The notes below the pieces were generated by a model that worked only from the letters and a program-made list of their open reading frames with translations, was not told the origin of the DNA and searched no databases. From CAYMOV01 sp964392085 (lineage in GTDB: Bacteria; Oederibacteriota; Muellerivitia; Muellerivitales; Muellerivitaceae), in assembly GCA_964392085.1 (NCBI GenBank), contig CAYMOV010000024.1, forward strand, positions 1 to 31,236: a stretch of DNA of 31,236 nucleotides. Direction: 5' to 3'. Made by a program: the position numbers and the translations under genes. Positions 14,956 through 25,227 of the stretch are shown here, in pieces. The number at the start of each line of letters is the position of its first letter. Positions within the stretch are counted from its first letter, which is position 1.

Positions 14956-16131
14956 ATGATTTATTTCGACCACGCCGCCTCCACGCCCCTGGACCCGGAC
15001 GCCCTGGAGGCCATGAAGCCCACCTTCGACCTGCACTTCGGCAATCCCTCCTCGCTTTACGCCATGGGCCGGGACGCCCACGGCTTTATGGACCGCGCCC
15101 GCGAGCAGGTGGCCCTGACCCTGAACGCAGACCCGAAGGAAATCGTCTTCACCTCGGGCGGCACCGAGGCCGTCAACGCCGCCCTTAAGGGCGTGGCCTG
15201 GGCCCTGCGTGAACGGGGGTCCCACCTGATCATCTCCGCGGTGGAGCACCACTGCGTACTGGACGCCTGCGCTTGGCTCGCTCGGCAGGGGTTCCAGATC
15301 ACCCAGGTCCCAGTGGATTCCTCGGGGCGGGTGGACCCCAACACGGTCGAGAAGGCCCTCCGGGCCGAGACCATCCTCGTCTCCATCATGGCGGCCAACA
15401 ACGAGGTCGGGACGATCCAACCCTTCCGGGAGATCGGGAAGACCTGTCGAAGCCGCAAGGTGCTTTTCCATACCGACGCCGTCCAGGCCTACGGCAAGCT
15501 CCTGATCGACGTCGAGAGGGACTTCGTGGACCTGCTCTCGGTCTCCGGGCATAAGATCCATGGGCCCAAGGGTTCAGGTTTCCTCTTCCAGCGCCGGGGG
15601 GTGGAATTGGCGCCCCTCGTCCACGGCGGGGGACAGGAACGGGGTCGGCGGGGAGGGACCGAGAACGTGGCGGGCGCCGTGGGCTTGGGAGAGGCCGCGG
15701 CAAAGGCTTGCCACCACCTAACGGGCGAAAAATTGCGGTTGAACGCGCTCACGCAAATCCTTTGGGACGGCCTGAAGAAGCGCCTGCCCGAGATCGAACT
15801 GGTTGGACCCGCCTCCCAGGAAGAGCGCCTACCGGGCCTTTTGAACCTCCACCTGCCCGGCATCGAGGGGGAGACCCTGGTGCACGGACTCGACGCCAAG
15901 GGCTTCGCGGTCTCGACGGGCGCGGCCTGCGCAACGGGCGGCGGGGGGCCCTCCCATGTGCTTTTGGCCATGGGCCGCACCAAGAACCAGGCCAAGGAAG
16001 CGGTTCGGGTCAGCCTGGGGAAGTCCAATACCGAGGCGGAAGTCCGCCAATTGCTGGAGGTCCTGCCCCTGGTGGCGGACCGCCTGAAGGCCATGTCCAC
16101 CATGTGGCTGGATGAGGACTCGAAAACCTGA
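14956..16131 (+). CDS. Cysteine desulfurase (NifS/IscS family)
   Basis: A 391-residue pyridoxal-phosphate enzyme that takes sulfur from cysteine for Fe-S clusters, thiolated tRNA or other cofactors. It starts IYFDHAASTPLDP and keeps FTSGGTEAVNAAL, the VEHHCVL substrate region, NNEVGTIQP, HTDAVQ, the PLP lysine K200 in SGHKIHGPKG, the RGGTENV loop and the persulfide-forming C325 in STGAACATGGGGPSHVL. A long active-site loop before PSHVL places it with group I (IscS/NifS). ATG 14956 matches the family start and has GAGGA upstream; the frame is open from 14854 but without family similarity. No iscU or mnmA lies next to it, so its sulfur acceptor is unknown. Confidence 0.93.
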   Translation: MIYFDHAASTPLDPDALEAMKPTFDLHFGNPSSLYAMGRDAHGFMDRAREQVALTLNADPKEIVFTSGGTEAVNAALKGVAWALRERGSHLIISAVEHHCVLDACAWLARQGFQITQVPVDSSGRVDPNTVEKALRAETILVSIMAANNEVGTIQPFREIGKTCRSRKVLFHTDAVQAYGKLLIDVERDFVDLLSVSGHKIHGPKGSGFLFQRRGVELAPLVHGGGQERGRRGGTENVAGAVGLGEAAAKACHHLTGEKLRLNALTQILWDGLKKRLPEIELVGPASQEERLPGLLNLHLPGIEGETLVHGLDAKGFAVSTGAACATGGGGPSHVLLAMGRTKNQAKEAVRVSLGKSNTEAEVRQLLEVLPLVADRLKAMSTMWLDEDSKT

Positions 16132-16134
16132 AGG

Positions 16135-16155
16135 ACCCGGACGGCTCCGGGTTTT
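16135..16155 (+). terminator. Probable terminator after the cysteine desulfurase gene
   Basis: ACCCGGA (16135-16141) pairs perfectly with TCCGGGT (16146-16152) around a CGGC loop, and the stem runs into TTTT. The T-run is short, so termination may be partial. It starts four bases after the stop codon. Confidence 0.6.
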
Positions 16156-16236
16156 CGGGAGGGTGATTTGAGGTTAAGATAAGGGGTCTTTCTTAAGCGG
16201 GACTTGACCCCCATCGGTTCGACCTGAAAGAACAAC

Positions 16237-17886
16237 ATGCACCGTCAACTTTGGATCCGAATCGCCGTCCTCGTCACGGCCTCCATCATCGCCGTGGAGG
16301 CCGCCCTCGCGGTCTTTACCTTGAGGGACCGATGGGAGGAACAGGTCGCCCGCAAGACCGAGCAGTTTGAGTCCGTGGCCCTGGGGTTCAGCGAGTTGGC
16401 GGCCCCCGCCCTGCGCGACGACCGCGTAAGCGACGTGGCCGAGGCCTTGGGCCAGGTGCGCATGCGGATGCAGTCGCCCTGGGCCGCCTTTTACGACGCC
16501 AAGGGCGCCCTCTGGGCGGAAGCCTCCGCGCCGGGTTGGCGGTCGCTGGACCGGGAACGGGCGGAGGACGTCAAGTTCGTCCTGGCGACCCGGCATACCA
16601 AGACCCGCATGATCGGGACGGGCGTCTCCCGCCAGATCCTCTTCACCGCCCCCCTGGGGGTCGAATCGACGCAGGGTGTTTTCCAATCGTTGGTGCCGGC
16701 CGCCGACCTGTCCCGGGACGCCCTGCAGGCCGCCATCCACATTTTCGGGATGGTCCTGATCGTGGCCCTCTTCGTGAACCTGACCCTCACCCCCGCCCTG
16801 ATCTTCTTCGTGGTACGGCCCATCCGGGAGATGAAGAACGAGCTGATGGCCATCGGCCGGGGCGAGGCCGACCTCACCCGCAAGATCATCCAACGCAGCG
16901 ACGATGAGATCGGGGAAATGGCCGAGGGCTTCAACCTTTTCGTGGACAACATCCGGGACCTGATCCTGACCGTTCGCCAGCAGGCCGACCTGGTGGTCAT
17001 GCAGGTCAAGAACCTCGCGGGCGTCACCGACCAGATGAACTCCATGGGGGAAGAGGTCACCACGACCGTCCAGCAGATCTCCAAGGGGGCCGAGGAGCAG
17101 GCCTCCAAGGTGTCCGACGTGCACGACAACATGCAGAAGATGCTGGAGGCCATGAAGGAAGTGGCGACCCGCTCGCAGGAAGCCGCCCAGGCCGCCGGCA
17201 AGGCCGCTGAGACCGCCCAGGACGGCGGCAAGCTGGCCCACAGCACCATGGACCGCATGACGCGCCTCAACGAGACCCTCAAGAAGGCCTCCGGGTCCAT
17301 GAACCAACTTCACGAGAAGGGGCGCCGCATCGGCCGGGTGGTGGACCTCATCACGGGCATCGCGGGCCAGACCAACCTCCTGGCCCTGAACGCCGCCATC
17401 GAGGCCGCGCGGGCCGGGGAACAGGGCAAGGGCTTCGCCGTGGTGGCCGAGGAGATCCGCAAGTTGGCGGAGGAATCGGCCAACGCCACCAAGGAAATCG
17501 CCGCCATCGTCCTTCAGATCCGCGAGGACACCCAGGCGGCCGCCGCCTCCATGGAGCTGGGCGCCTCCGAGTCCGACCAGGCCCGCAACGCCATGCGCGA
17601 CATGGGCGAGTCCCTCGCCGAGATCGTCGAGGTGGTGAACCAGGTGGACGAGCGGGGCCGGCAGATCTCCGGGTTGGTGGAGCACCACCGCCAGCGGGCC
17701 CAGCAGGCCGTCCAGAGCATCCAGGAGATCAACGCCGTGAGCGAGGAATACGCGGCCTCCACCGAGGAGGTCTCGGCCTCGACCGAGGAGCATTCCGCCA
17801 GCCTGGAATCCATGACGGCGGCCTTCGCGGAACTGAACCGCATCGCCCGCGACTTGAAGACCATCGTGGAGAAGTTCAAGGTCTAA
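16237..17886 (+). CDS. Methyl-accepting chemotaxis protein
   Basis: A 549-residue transmembrane chemoreceptor. Transmembrane helix 1 is at about residues 6-28, a small periplasmic sensor of about 140 residues follows, helix 2 is at about 168-190, then a HAMP domain (VRPIREMKNELMAIGRGEADLTRKI) and a long coiled-coil signalling domain. The conserved hairpin tip is present (QTNLLALNAAIEAARAGE, GFAVVAEEIRKLAEES), so it should contact CheA/CheW. Gln/Glu-rich heptads flank the tip and could be methylation sites. There is no C-terminal NWETF-type pentapeptide. The sensor domain matches nothing I recognise. No other che or flagellar genes lie nearby. ATG 16237 is chosen because the first helix follows directly. 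Confidence 0.93.
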   Translation: MHRQLWIRIAVLVTASIIAVEAALAVFTLRDRWEEQVARKTEQFESVALGFSELAAPALRDDRVSDVAEALGQVRMRMQSPWAAFYDAKGALWAEASAPGWRSLDRERAEDVKFVLATRHTKTRMIGTGVSRQILFTAPLGVESTQGVFQSLVPAADLSRDALQAAIHIFGMVLIVALFVNLTLTPALIFFVVRPIREMKNELMAIGRGEADLTRKIIQRSDDEIGEMAEGFNLFVDNIRDLILTVRQQADLVVMQVKNLAGVTDQMNSMGEEVTTTVQQISKGAEEQASKVSDVHDNMQKMLEAMKEVATRSQEAAQAAGKAAETAQDGGKLAHSTMDRMTRLNETLKKASGSMNQLHEKGRRIGRVVDLITGIAGQTNLLALNAAIEAARAGEQGKGFAVVAEEIRKLAEESANATKEIAAIVLQIREDTQAAAASMELGASESDQARNAMRDMGESLAEIVEVVNQVDERGRQISGLVEHHRQRAQQAVQSIQEINAVSEEYAASTEEVSASTEEHSASLESMTAAFAELNRIARDLKTIVEKFKV

Positions 17887-17905
17887 CCCTGCGCTAAGGC
17901 CCACT

Positions 17906-18325
17906 TTGAAATCCACGGCCACCAATGTAAATGATTTGAAATTGAAGCTCGGGTTGTTTGTTCTGATAGAGGGTTTGGTTATTTCCGCGAGTTTTTTAGG
18001 ACGCGCGATTATTTTGAAAGGGGTCATTCAATTTAGCCAATTCTTTGCCGATGCGTTCTGGTTTGGATCGTTTTTGTGTTTCTGCCTTTATTTTTCATCT
18101 ATCATCCATTTTTCCCTATTGATAAAAGCAGCGGGCCATAAGTCCGGTGAAGCGTATTTCCGAAAGGCTTATTCCGAAACCCGTCGTTTTGCCATCGCGG
18201 CCGGCTTGGTTGTTTTGACCTCGCTTTTTTCAATACATTCGACATCGTCATTGGTTGTTTTATTGATCCCTCCGTTGGCGGTATTAAGTTACTTATTTAA
18301 TCTATCGCTTCTCCATCGGCCTTGA
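17906..18325 (+). CDS. AT-rich small four-helix membrane protein, unknown
   Basis: A 139-residue hydrophobic protein with four predicted membrane helices: about residues 15-37 (LGLFVLIEGLVISASFLGRA), 46-73 (ADAFWFGSFLCFCLYFSSI), 95-112 and 115-134. A polar loop, KAAGHKSGEAYFRKAYSETRRF, separates the two pairs. I do not recognise the family. Its DNA is clearly poorer in G and C than every neighbouring gene and uses A/T-ending codons freely, which suggests recent acquisition. The start is uncertain: TTG 17906 has AAGG upstream, and other in-frame TTGs follow; there is no in-frame ATG near the beginning. It lies 19 bases after the chemoreceptor gene and may be co-transcribed. Confidence 0.6.
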   Translation: MKSTATNVNDLKLKLGLFVLIEGLVISASFLGRAIILKGVIQFSQFFADAFWFGSFLCFCLYFSSIIHFSLLIKAAGHKSGEAYFRKAYSETRRFAIAAGLVVLTSLFSIHSTSSLVVLLIPPLAVLSYLFNLSLLHRP

Positions 18326-18370
18326 TTTGATGGGGCCGGACCCTGCGGTTGGGGTTATCGTCGGCAACCC

Positions 18371-18437
18371 CATTCCCCAACCACTTATCCACCGGTTGGG
18401 AACAGGCCCCGGGTCCTTATCCACCGACATTCCCCAA
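18371..18437. repeat. Short direct repeats, including two DnaA-box-like 9-mers
   Basis: CTTATCCACCG occurs at 18384-18394 and 18416-18426, 32 bases apart (about three helical turns). CATTCCCCAA occurs at 18371-18380 and again at 18428-18437, so the two words appear in swapped order. TTATCCACC differs from the DnaA box TTATCCACA only in the last base. The arrangement looks like a protein-binding site; its protein is unknown. Confidence 0.5.
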
Positions 18438-18477
18438 GGTGGACTGGAACCGGATTGAAAAGTTGCTTCGGGGTCTA

Positions 18478-18513
18478 TAGGGGCAGAGCCCCTAACAGGC
18501 CCGAAGGGGCTGT
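18478..18513. other. Pair of intergenic hairpins between the membrane-protein gene and pgi
   Basis: TAGGGGC (18478-18484) pairs with GCCCCTA (18488-18494) around a three-base loop, and directly after it ACAG-CCC (18495-18502) pairs with GGG-CTGT (18506-18513) around GAA, with one G-G mismatch. No T-run follows. They might slow or process the transcript of the upstream gene. The rest of 18326-18600 holds no gene that I can support. Confidence 0.5.
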
Positions 18514-18614
18514 CAACGGCCAAGGGAAACACTCCCTACATTCCGTTATAAGGACGGCGCATTGATGGTCCGCACCACCCTTTCCCGGCCCGTGTTAAAT
18601 CTGAAGGAAGTCGC

Positions 18615-18716
18615 TTGAATCGGCCGAAACCCGTATAAAATATGCCCTCTTCGAACCCCGCCCCTTCCCCCACCCCCGAAGAATAAAACCAAGTGAACCC
18701 CGGGTAACATCCCGGG
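18615..18716 (+). promoter_or_regulatory. Candidate pgi promoter and leader hairpin
   Basis: TTGAAT (18615-18620) and TAAAAT (18636-18641) could form a promoter with a short 15-base spacer; TATAAA at 18634 overlaps the same -10. The leader of about 120 bases contains CCCGGG (18699-18704) and a second CCCGGG (18711-18716), which pair around TAACAT. The promoter assignment is weak. Confidence 0.35.
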
Positions 18717-18768
18717 AAAGGCCTTTCCAAAACCGGGGGGCCCGCTTGGACCATCGAAAGGATCTCCC

Positions 18769-20082
18769 ATGCCCGCCCTGACCCTCGACATCTCCTCCCT
18801 CAAGTCCTTCGTGACCGACCAGGAACTCCAGGCCCTCGAGCCCGAGGCGCTCAAGGCCCTCGACACCCTGGTGAACAAGACCGGACGGGGCAATGACTTC
18901 CTCGGTTGGCTCAACCTCCCGTTCGCCGCCCAGAAGCAGGTGCCGGCGATCCTCAAGGCCGCCAAGAAACTCACGGAGAAGTGCGAGGACGTGGTCTGCA
19001 TCGGCATCGGGGGGTCCTACCTGGGCACCCGCGCGGCCCTGGAGGCCCTCGGGTCCCCCAAGTGCCGGGTCCACTACGCCGGGCACCACCTGTCCTCCAC
19101 CTCCATGTCCGCGTTGATGGACAACCTGAACCCCAAGAAGACCGGTCTCATCGTCATCTCCAAGTCGGGCACCACGACGGAACCCGCCGTGGCGTTCCGA
19201 ATCCTGAAGGCCTGGCTGATCAAGTCCATCGGCGCCAAGAAGGCGGGCAAGCGCATCGTGGCGGTGACGGACCAGGCCAAGGGCGCCCTCAAGGGCATGG
19301 CGGACGCCGAGGGATGGCCGACCTTCGTGATCCCCGACGACGTGGGCGGGCGCTTCTCGGTTCTGACGCCCGTGGGCTTGTTGCCCCTGGCCGCCGCCGG
19401 GGTGGACATCAAGTCGCTCCTGAAGGGGGCCGGGGACGCGGCCAAGGCCTGCGCCCTGCGCGACGCCGCGGTCAACCCGGCGATCCGATACGCCCTGCTT
19501 CGAAACGCGCTGTACCGCAAGGGCAAGTCCGTGGAGGTGCTGGCCGACTACCGCCCCGAACTGCACTTCGTGGCCGAGTGGTGGAAGCAGTTGTACGGCG
19601 AGTCCGAGGGCAAGGAAGGCAAGGGCCTCTTCCCGGCCAGCGTGGACTTGACCAGCGACCTCCACAGCATGGGCCAGTACCTTCAGGAGGGGAAGCGCGT
19701 GATGATGGAGACCGTCCTCTGGATCAAGAAGGAAGCCGTGGACCTGAAGGTCCCCAAGGACGCGGCGGATAAAGACGGCTTGAACTTCCTGGCGGGCAAG
19801 CCCCTCGCTTGGGTCAACGAGCAGGCCATGCGCGCCACCTCGGTGGCCCACGCCGACGGCGGGGTGCCGGTCCTCAAGTTGATGGTCGAGAAGCTGGACG
19901 CCTACCACCTGGGATACCTGTTCTTCTTCTTCGAGGTCGCCTGCGGCGTTTCCGGTTACATGCTCGGGGTGAACCCCTTCGACCAGCCCGGGGTGGAGGC
20001 CTACAAAAAGAATATGTTCGCCCTCTTGGGCAAGAAGGGCTACGAGGCCCTCACCGCCGAACTCAAAGCCAAGGGCGTTTGA
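18769..20082 (+). CDS. pgi: Glucose-6-phosphate isomerase
   Basis: A 437-residue PGI, which interconverts glucose 6-phosphate and fructose 6-phosphate in glycolysis and gluconeogenesis. Family motifs run in order: VCIGIGGSYLGTRAALEAL, VISKSGTTTEPAVAFR (phosphate binding), GGRFSVLTPVGLLP, EWWKQLYGESEGK, and SVDLTSDLHSMGQYLQEG. The length matches the short bacterial form (about 440-450) rather than the 550-residue enterobacterial form. AAAGGA lies just upstream of ATG 18769. It stands alone: long non-coding stretches flank it on both sides. The motifs are all intact, so it should be active. Confidence 0.95.
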   Translation: MPALTLDISSLKSFVTDQELQALEPEALKALDTLVNKTGRGNDFLGWLNLPFAAQKQVPAILKAAKKLTEKCEDVVCIGIGGSYLGTRAALEALGSPKCRVHYAGHHLSSTSMSALMDNLNPKKTGLIVISKSGTTTEPAVAFRILKAWLIKSIGAKKAGKRIVAVTDQAKGALKGMADAEGWPTFVIPDDVGGRFSVLTPVGLLPLAAAGVDIKSLLKGAGDAAKACALRDAAVNPAIRYALLRNALYRKGKSVEVLADYRPELHFVAEWWKQLYGESEGKEGKGLFPASVDLTSDLHSMGQYLQEGKRVMMETVLWIKKEAVDLKVPKDAADKDGLNFLAGKPLAWVNEQAMRATSVAHADGGVPVLKLMVEKLDAYHLGYLFFFFEVACGVSGYMLGVNPFDQPGVEAYKKNMFALLGKKGYEALTAELKAKGV

Positions 20083-20291
20083 AAACAAAAAGCCTGAGCC
20101 AGGTCACAAACGATTGACAAAAAAAGTGAAAGGAAATGGGCGTTCCGGGCCCACGCTACAGACCCGGTTCACCTGAAAACTTTCATCCCTGGACTTGATG
20201 AAATACCAGCCCTTGTGTGAATGTGGCCCCTCAGCCGCTTCCAGTGGGTGAAAATCGTTGCAAAACCGAGGGAAAAGCATCGAAATTTGCT

Positions 20292-20320
20292 TTGACAACC
20301 CTAGTCCTGGTGGCTATAAC
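20292..20320 (+). promoter_or_regulatory. Strong housekeeping-type promoter of nrdJ
   Basis: TTGACA (20292-20297), a 17-base spacer and TATAAC (20315-20320) make a nearly ideal sigma-70 promoter. Transcription should begin near 20327, giving nrdJ a leader of about 315 bases. The preceding stretch, 20083-20291, is lower in GC and shows no gene or terminator that I can support; only a short TGGGC/GCCCA hairpin near 20138 is seen. Confidence 0.75.
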
Positions 20321-20326
20321 CCTTTG

Positions 20327-20642
20327 GATCACCTAAATGTTGTGTTAATAGGGGGATTACGCGGACTGGCGCCCGGAAAACGCCAGTTCAACCGTTTAAA
20401 CAGTAGCGAAAGACCGGTTGTAACGCAGATGACTTGGTCCCGACCCTGAGGACCAAGAAGCAGGGGGTATCGGGCTCTCGTTTTGAGACCCGGTAAGGAT
20501 GGGCCCGCCGACGCCCTGGAGTCGGCCCGATAAAACGCAATGCCAACGACTCACACTTGAACCTTTGGGGACCTTTTGTTTTTCCATGTGCCCGGGTAGC
20601 TGAGAACGCGCCTGGCCGCCGAGAGTTTTTTCAGGAGGATGC
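20327..20642 (+). ncRNA. Long structured 5' leader of nrdJ (candidate cis-regulatory RNA)
   Basis: Between promoter and start codon lie five helices. Stem TTAC/GTAA (20357-20360 with 20420-20423) can close a junction of a 9-pair hairpin (20363-20371 with 20381-20389) and AACCG/CGGTT (20390-20394 with 20415-20419). Next are a perfect 8-pair hairpin CTTGGTCC/GGACCAAG (20433-20440, 20450-20457), a long hairpin CGGG-TCTC/GAGACCCG (20471-20479, 20485-20492) extendable by three pairs, and GCCGAC/GTCGGC (20507-20512, 20521-20526). NrdJ needs adenosylcobalamin, so a cobalamin riboswitch was expected, but I find no B12 box (GCCACTG) or other core signature. A different riboswitch, a protein-bound leader or an independent small RNA are all possible. 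Confidence 0.6.
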
Positions 20643-23399
<2,757 letters not shown>

Positions 23400-23425
23400 T
23401 CCAGGTCATATAAAAAAAGTCAGAA

Positions 23426-23459
23426 CCCCTCCGGGTGTCAAAACCCGGCGGGGTTTTTT
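23426..23459 (+). terminator. Rho-independent terminator of nrdJ
   Basis: CCCC-CCGGGT (23426-23436, one T mismatch) pairs with ACCCGG-GGGG (23443-23453) around GTCAAA, and six Ts follow (23454-23459). It lies about 27 bases after the stop codon. Confidence 0.92.
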
Positions 23460-23508
23460 ATTTTGGACTTTTCAACGCTATAGCCCATAAATTTGGCCGT
23501 TTCCAAAA

Positions 23509-23525
23509 TTCCTTGGGTTAAGGAA
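23509..23525. promoter_or_regulatory. Dyad upstream of the first sigma-54-like promoter (possible enhancer site)
   Basis: TTCCTT (23509-23514) and AAGGAA (23520-23525) form a perfect dyad with a five-base centre, about 160 bases before the -24/-12 element at 23671. Activators of sigma-54 often bind dyads at such distances. The match is short, so chance is possible. Otherwise 23460-23670 shows no gene beyond a doubtful 21-codon frame at 23560. Confidence 0.3.
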
Positions 23526-23670
23526 CTGTCAGACAATGGACAAATAGGGATTGGGGTATGGAGCGGATAATCGCGGGGATTGAGCGAATGGATTGGACCG
23601 TCGAGGATGGTTTCTCGTTATAACCGCTCGTTATTGAGGCGGCCCGCATTCAGATGGAACCGTCCATGTT

Positions 23671-23688
23671 TTGGCATGGGTCCTGCAT
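23671..23688 (+). promoter_or_regulatory. Sigma-54 (-24/-12) promoter candidate of cassette 1
   Basis: TTGGCATGGGTCCTGCAT has the -24 GG at 23673-23674 and the -12 GC at 23685-23686, exactly 12 bases apart from second G to C, and fits TGGCAY-N5-YTGCW. It resembles known nif-type promoters with CTGCA at -12. Transcription would start near 23698, giving a 177-base leader before A1. The leader shows no strong structure to my eye. A second site with the same spacing precedes cassette 2. Confidence 0.65.
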
Positions 23689-23874
23689 CCAAAGGCCTTG
23701 AATTAATCGTGAAGGTTGATCCGATTAGGGAATGGATCTTTCCTGGGGACTAATCCCCCCGCGCAATCAAAAGGTTAGGTTTTCTGGAATAAACCGGGAT
23801 CAACTACAACCATACTTAGCACCTGGACGGCTTGACCGACTCAGTCTTGGCGAATCGTCTGGCGGGAGATCGTT

Positions 23875-25227
23875 ATGCAAGGCTGGAAAACCCGTTTATT
23901 CCTTACAGGAGCCCTAGGTCTCCTTTCGGCCGGAGCCGGGATTCAGGCCCAGACCGCGACTTCCACCTTCACGTCGACCCAAACCCTCACTTTTACGTTG
24001 ACGAAAACCAGTACGATCACAAACACGAATACACCGACACCCACCCAAACCCCGACGATCACCGGAACGATCCAACTATCCCCCGCCTGGACGCCGACCT
24101 CCCTTCCCGACTTGTGCGGGGGATCGCTCGGGTCCCCCACCTGTACACCGACTTGGTCCCCCAGCTTCACCCCGACGATCAGCCCGACTCCCTGGGCGTC
24201 CGACACGATGACCCCAACCCCCATCCCCACGAATTTTTGGGTCGTCAACACCTGCATGCCCATGGACAATTTCGAGTCGGGGACCCTCATCAACCTGTTG
24301 GGCGGTACTTGGTCCGGCATAGCCCAAGGGGCCGCCTCGGTGACATCCCCGTCGAACGTCCCGGGAGGAGCCAACGGAACCAGTCGGTGCCTCCAGTTCG
24401 GAGGGTCCAACGCCTCCGTGGATAACGCCTCCACCTGGGGGCTTCGGGGCACAGGCTCAAGCGTTGAGGACCTTTCGGCCCTGACCGCGGTGGCTTTTTG
24501 GGTCAAGGCTTCCTCCCCGGTGAACCTGCGGGTCGGCTTCAGCTCGAGTTTCGTCACGGACGGGGACGATTTCGGGATGGGGTTCTCGGCCACAACGGGG
24601 TGGAACTACCTCACGCTCCCAGTGGCCTCCATGACCCAAACGGGCGCCGGAACCCCCGTCAACCGGATGATCGCCCTTTCCTCGGTGGGCGCGTTGGAAT
24701 TCAAATGCCAGGGACAAGACGCGGCCCCGGTTACCGTGTGGCTCGACGAAGTTTGCCTGGCCGCCCCGAACCAGGCTCCGACCCCCAGCGCGACGTACTT
24801 TGGGACGCCGGGCGCCACCCCCGAGCCCGACGGGAACATCTACGTGGTTCCGATCAACCAGGTGGCCGCGGCCCTGGGCGCCGAGACCTTCCTGGTCCAA
24901 CAGGTACGGGCGTATCGGATGGATTCCTTCACGACCTACCTCGTCGTGAGGATGGCGGTGATGTGCGGATGCTCCGTCTCCAGCATCATGGCCGCGCGGC
25001 TGAACATGGGCTGGGACGCGGTGGCGGCCTCCCTGGGTGTCCCTTGGGCCGCTTTGGTGCAGGACGTCCAAACCCGGATGTCCGGCCTGCCACCCGAATG
25101 GGACACTCCGGCCATGATCATCCGTGGGACAACCAATAACCCGCTCCTATGGCCGGTTGCCCCCCCGCCCCTTCGCCCACCCGCGAGCCTTGTCCTGCCC
25201 ACGTCCAGCCAGGGAGGATGCCCATGA
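23875..25227 (+). CDS. Secreted protein A1: Thr/Pro linker, CBM11/CIA30-like fold, helical CGC domain
   Basis: A 450-residue exported protein. Order: signal peptide (about 1-25), Thr/Pro/Ser linker (27-120), a galactose-binding-like domain of CBM11/CIA30 type (about 124-297; DNFESGTLINLLGG, AFWVKASSPVNLRVGF, WNYLTLPVASM, VTVWLDEVCL), a short linker, then a helical domain (about 322-405) with MAVMCGCSVSSIM, RLNMGWDAVAASLGVPW. It ends ...QGGCP. The lectin-like fold suggests carbohydrate binding; the helical domain is not one I can name. A2 (27772-29232) is its paralogue with the same order. GGGAG precedes ATG 23875. Its TGA overlaps the B1 start (ATGA). Expression is probably driven by the -24/-12 element at 23671. 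Confidence 0.8.
   Translation: MQGWKTRLFLTGALGLLSAGAGIQAQTATSTFTSTQTLTFTLTKTSTITNTNTPTPTQTPTITGTIQLSPAWTPTSLPDLCGGSLGSPTCTPTWSPSFTPTISPTPWASDTMTPTPIPTNFWVVNTCMPMDNFESGTLINLLGGTWSGIAQGAASVTSPSNVPGGANGTSRCLQFGGSNASVDNASTWGLRGTGSSVEDLSALTAVAFWVKASSPVNLRVGFSSSFVTDGDDFGMGFSATTGWNYLTLPVASMTQTGAGTPVNRMIALSSVGALEFKCQGQDAAPVTVWLDEVCLAAPNQAPTPSATYFGTPGATPEPDGNIYVVPINQVAAALGAETFLVQQVRAYRMDSFTTYLVVRMAVMCGCSVSSIMAARLNMGWDAVAASLGVPWAALVQDVQTRMSGLPPEWDTPAMIIRGTTNNPLLWPVAPPPLRPPASLVLPTSSQGGCP

Noticed and set aside
16174..18027. 617-codon - strand frame over the chemoreceptor gene
   Set aside because: Antisense image of an MCP coding region with intact signalling motifs on the + strand; Leu/Gly/His-rich with no domain.
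18371..18437. Chromosomal replication origin
   Set aside because: Only two imperfect DnaA-like words and no dnaA, dnaN, gyr or rpmH genes nearby; kept only as a possible binding site.
20104..20298. 64-codon - strand frame in the pgi-nrdJ gap
   Set aside because: It needs a TTG start, has no ribosome site and matches nothing I know; its upstream part overlaps the nrdJ promoter. It could be a decayed fragment, but I cannot support it as a gene.
20327..20642. Cobalamin riboswitch upstream of nrdJ
   Set aside because: Searched by eye for GCCACTG and the GGTG/AATCC core; only a vague TTAATAGGG similarity exists. The leader is reported as an unassigned structured RNA instead.
23560..23625. 21-codon frame MERIIAGIERMDW...
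   Set aside because: Too short, weak ribosome site, no sign of conservation; lies in the region upstream of a sigma-54-like promoter.
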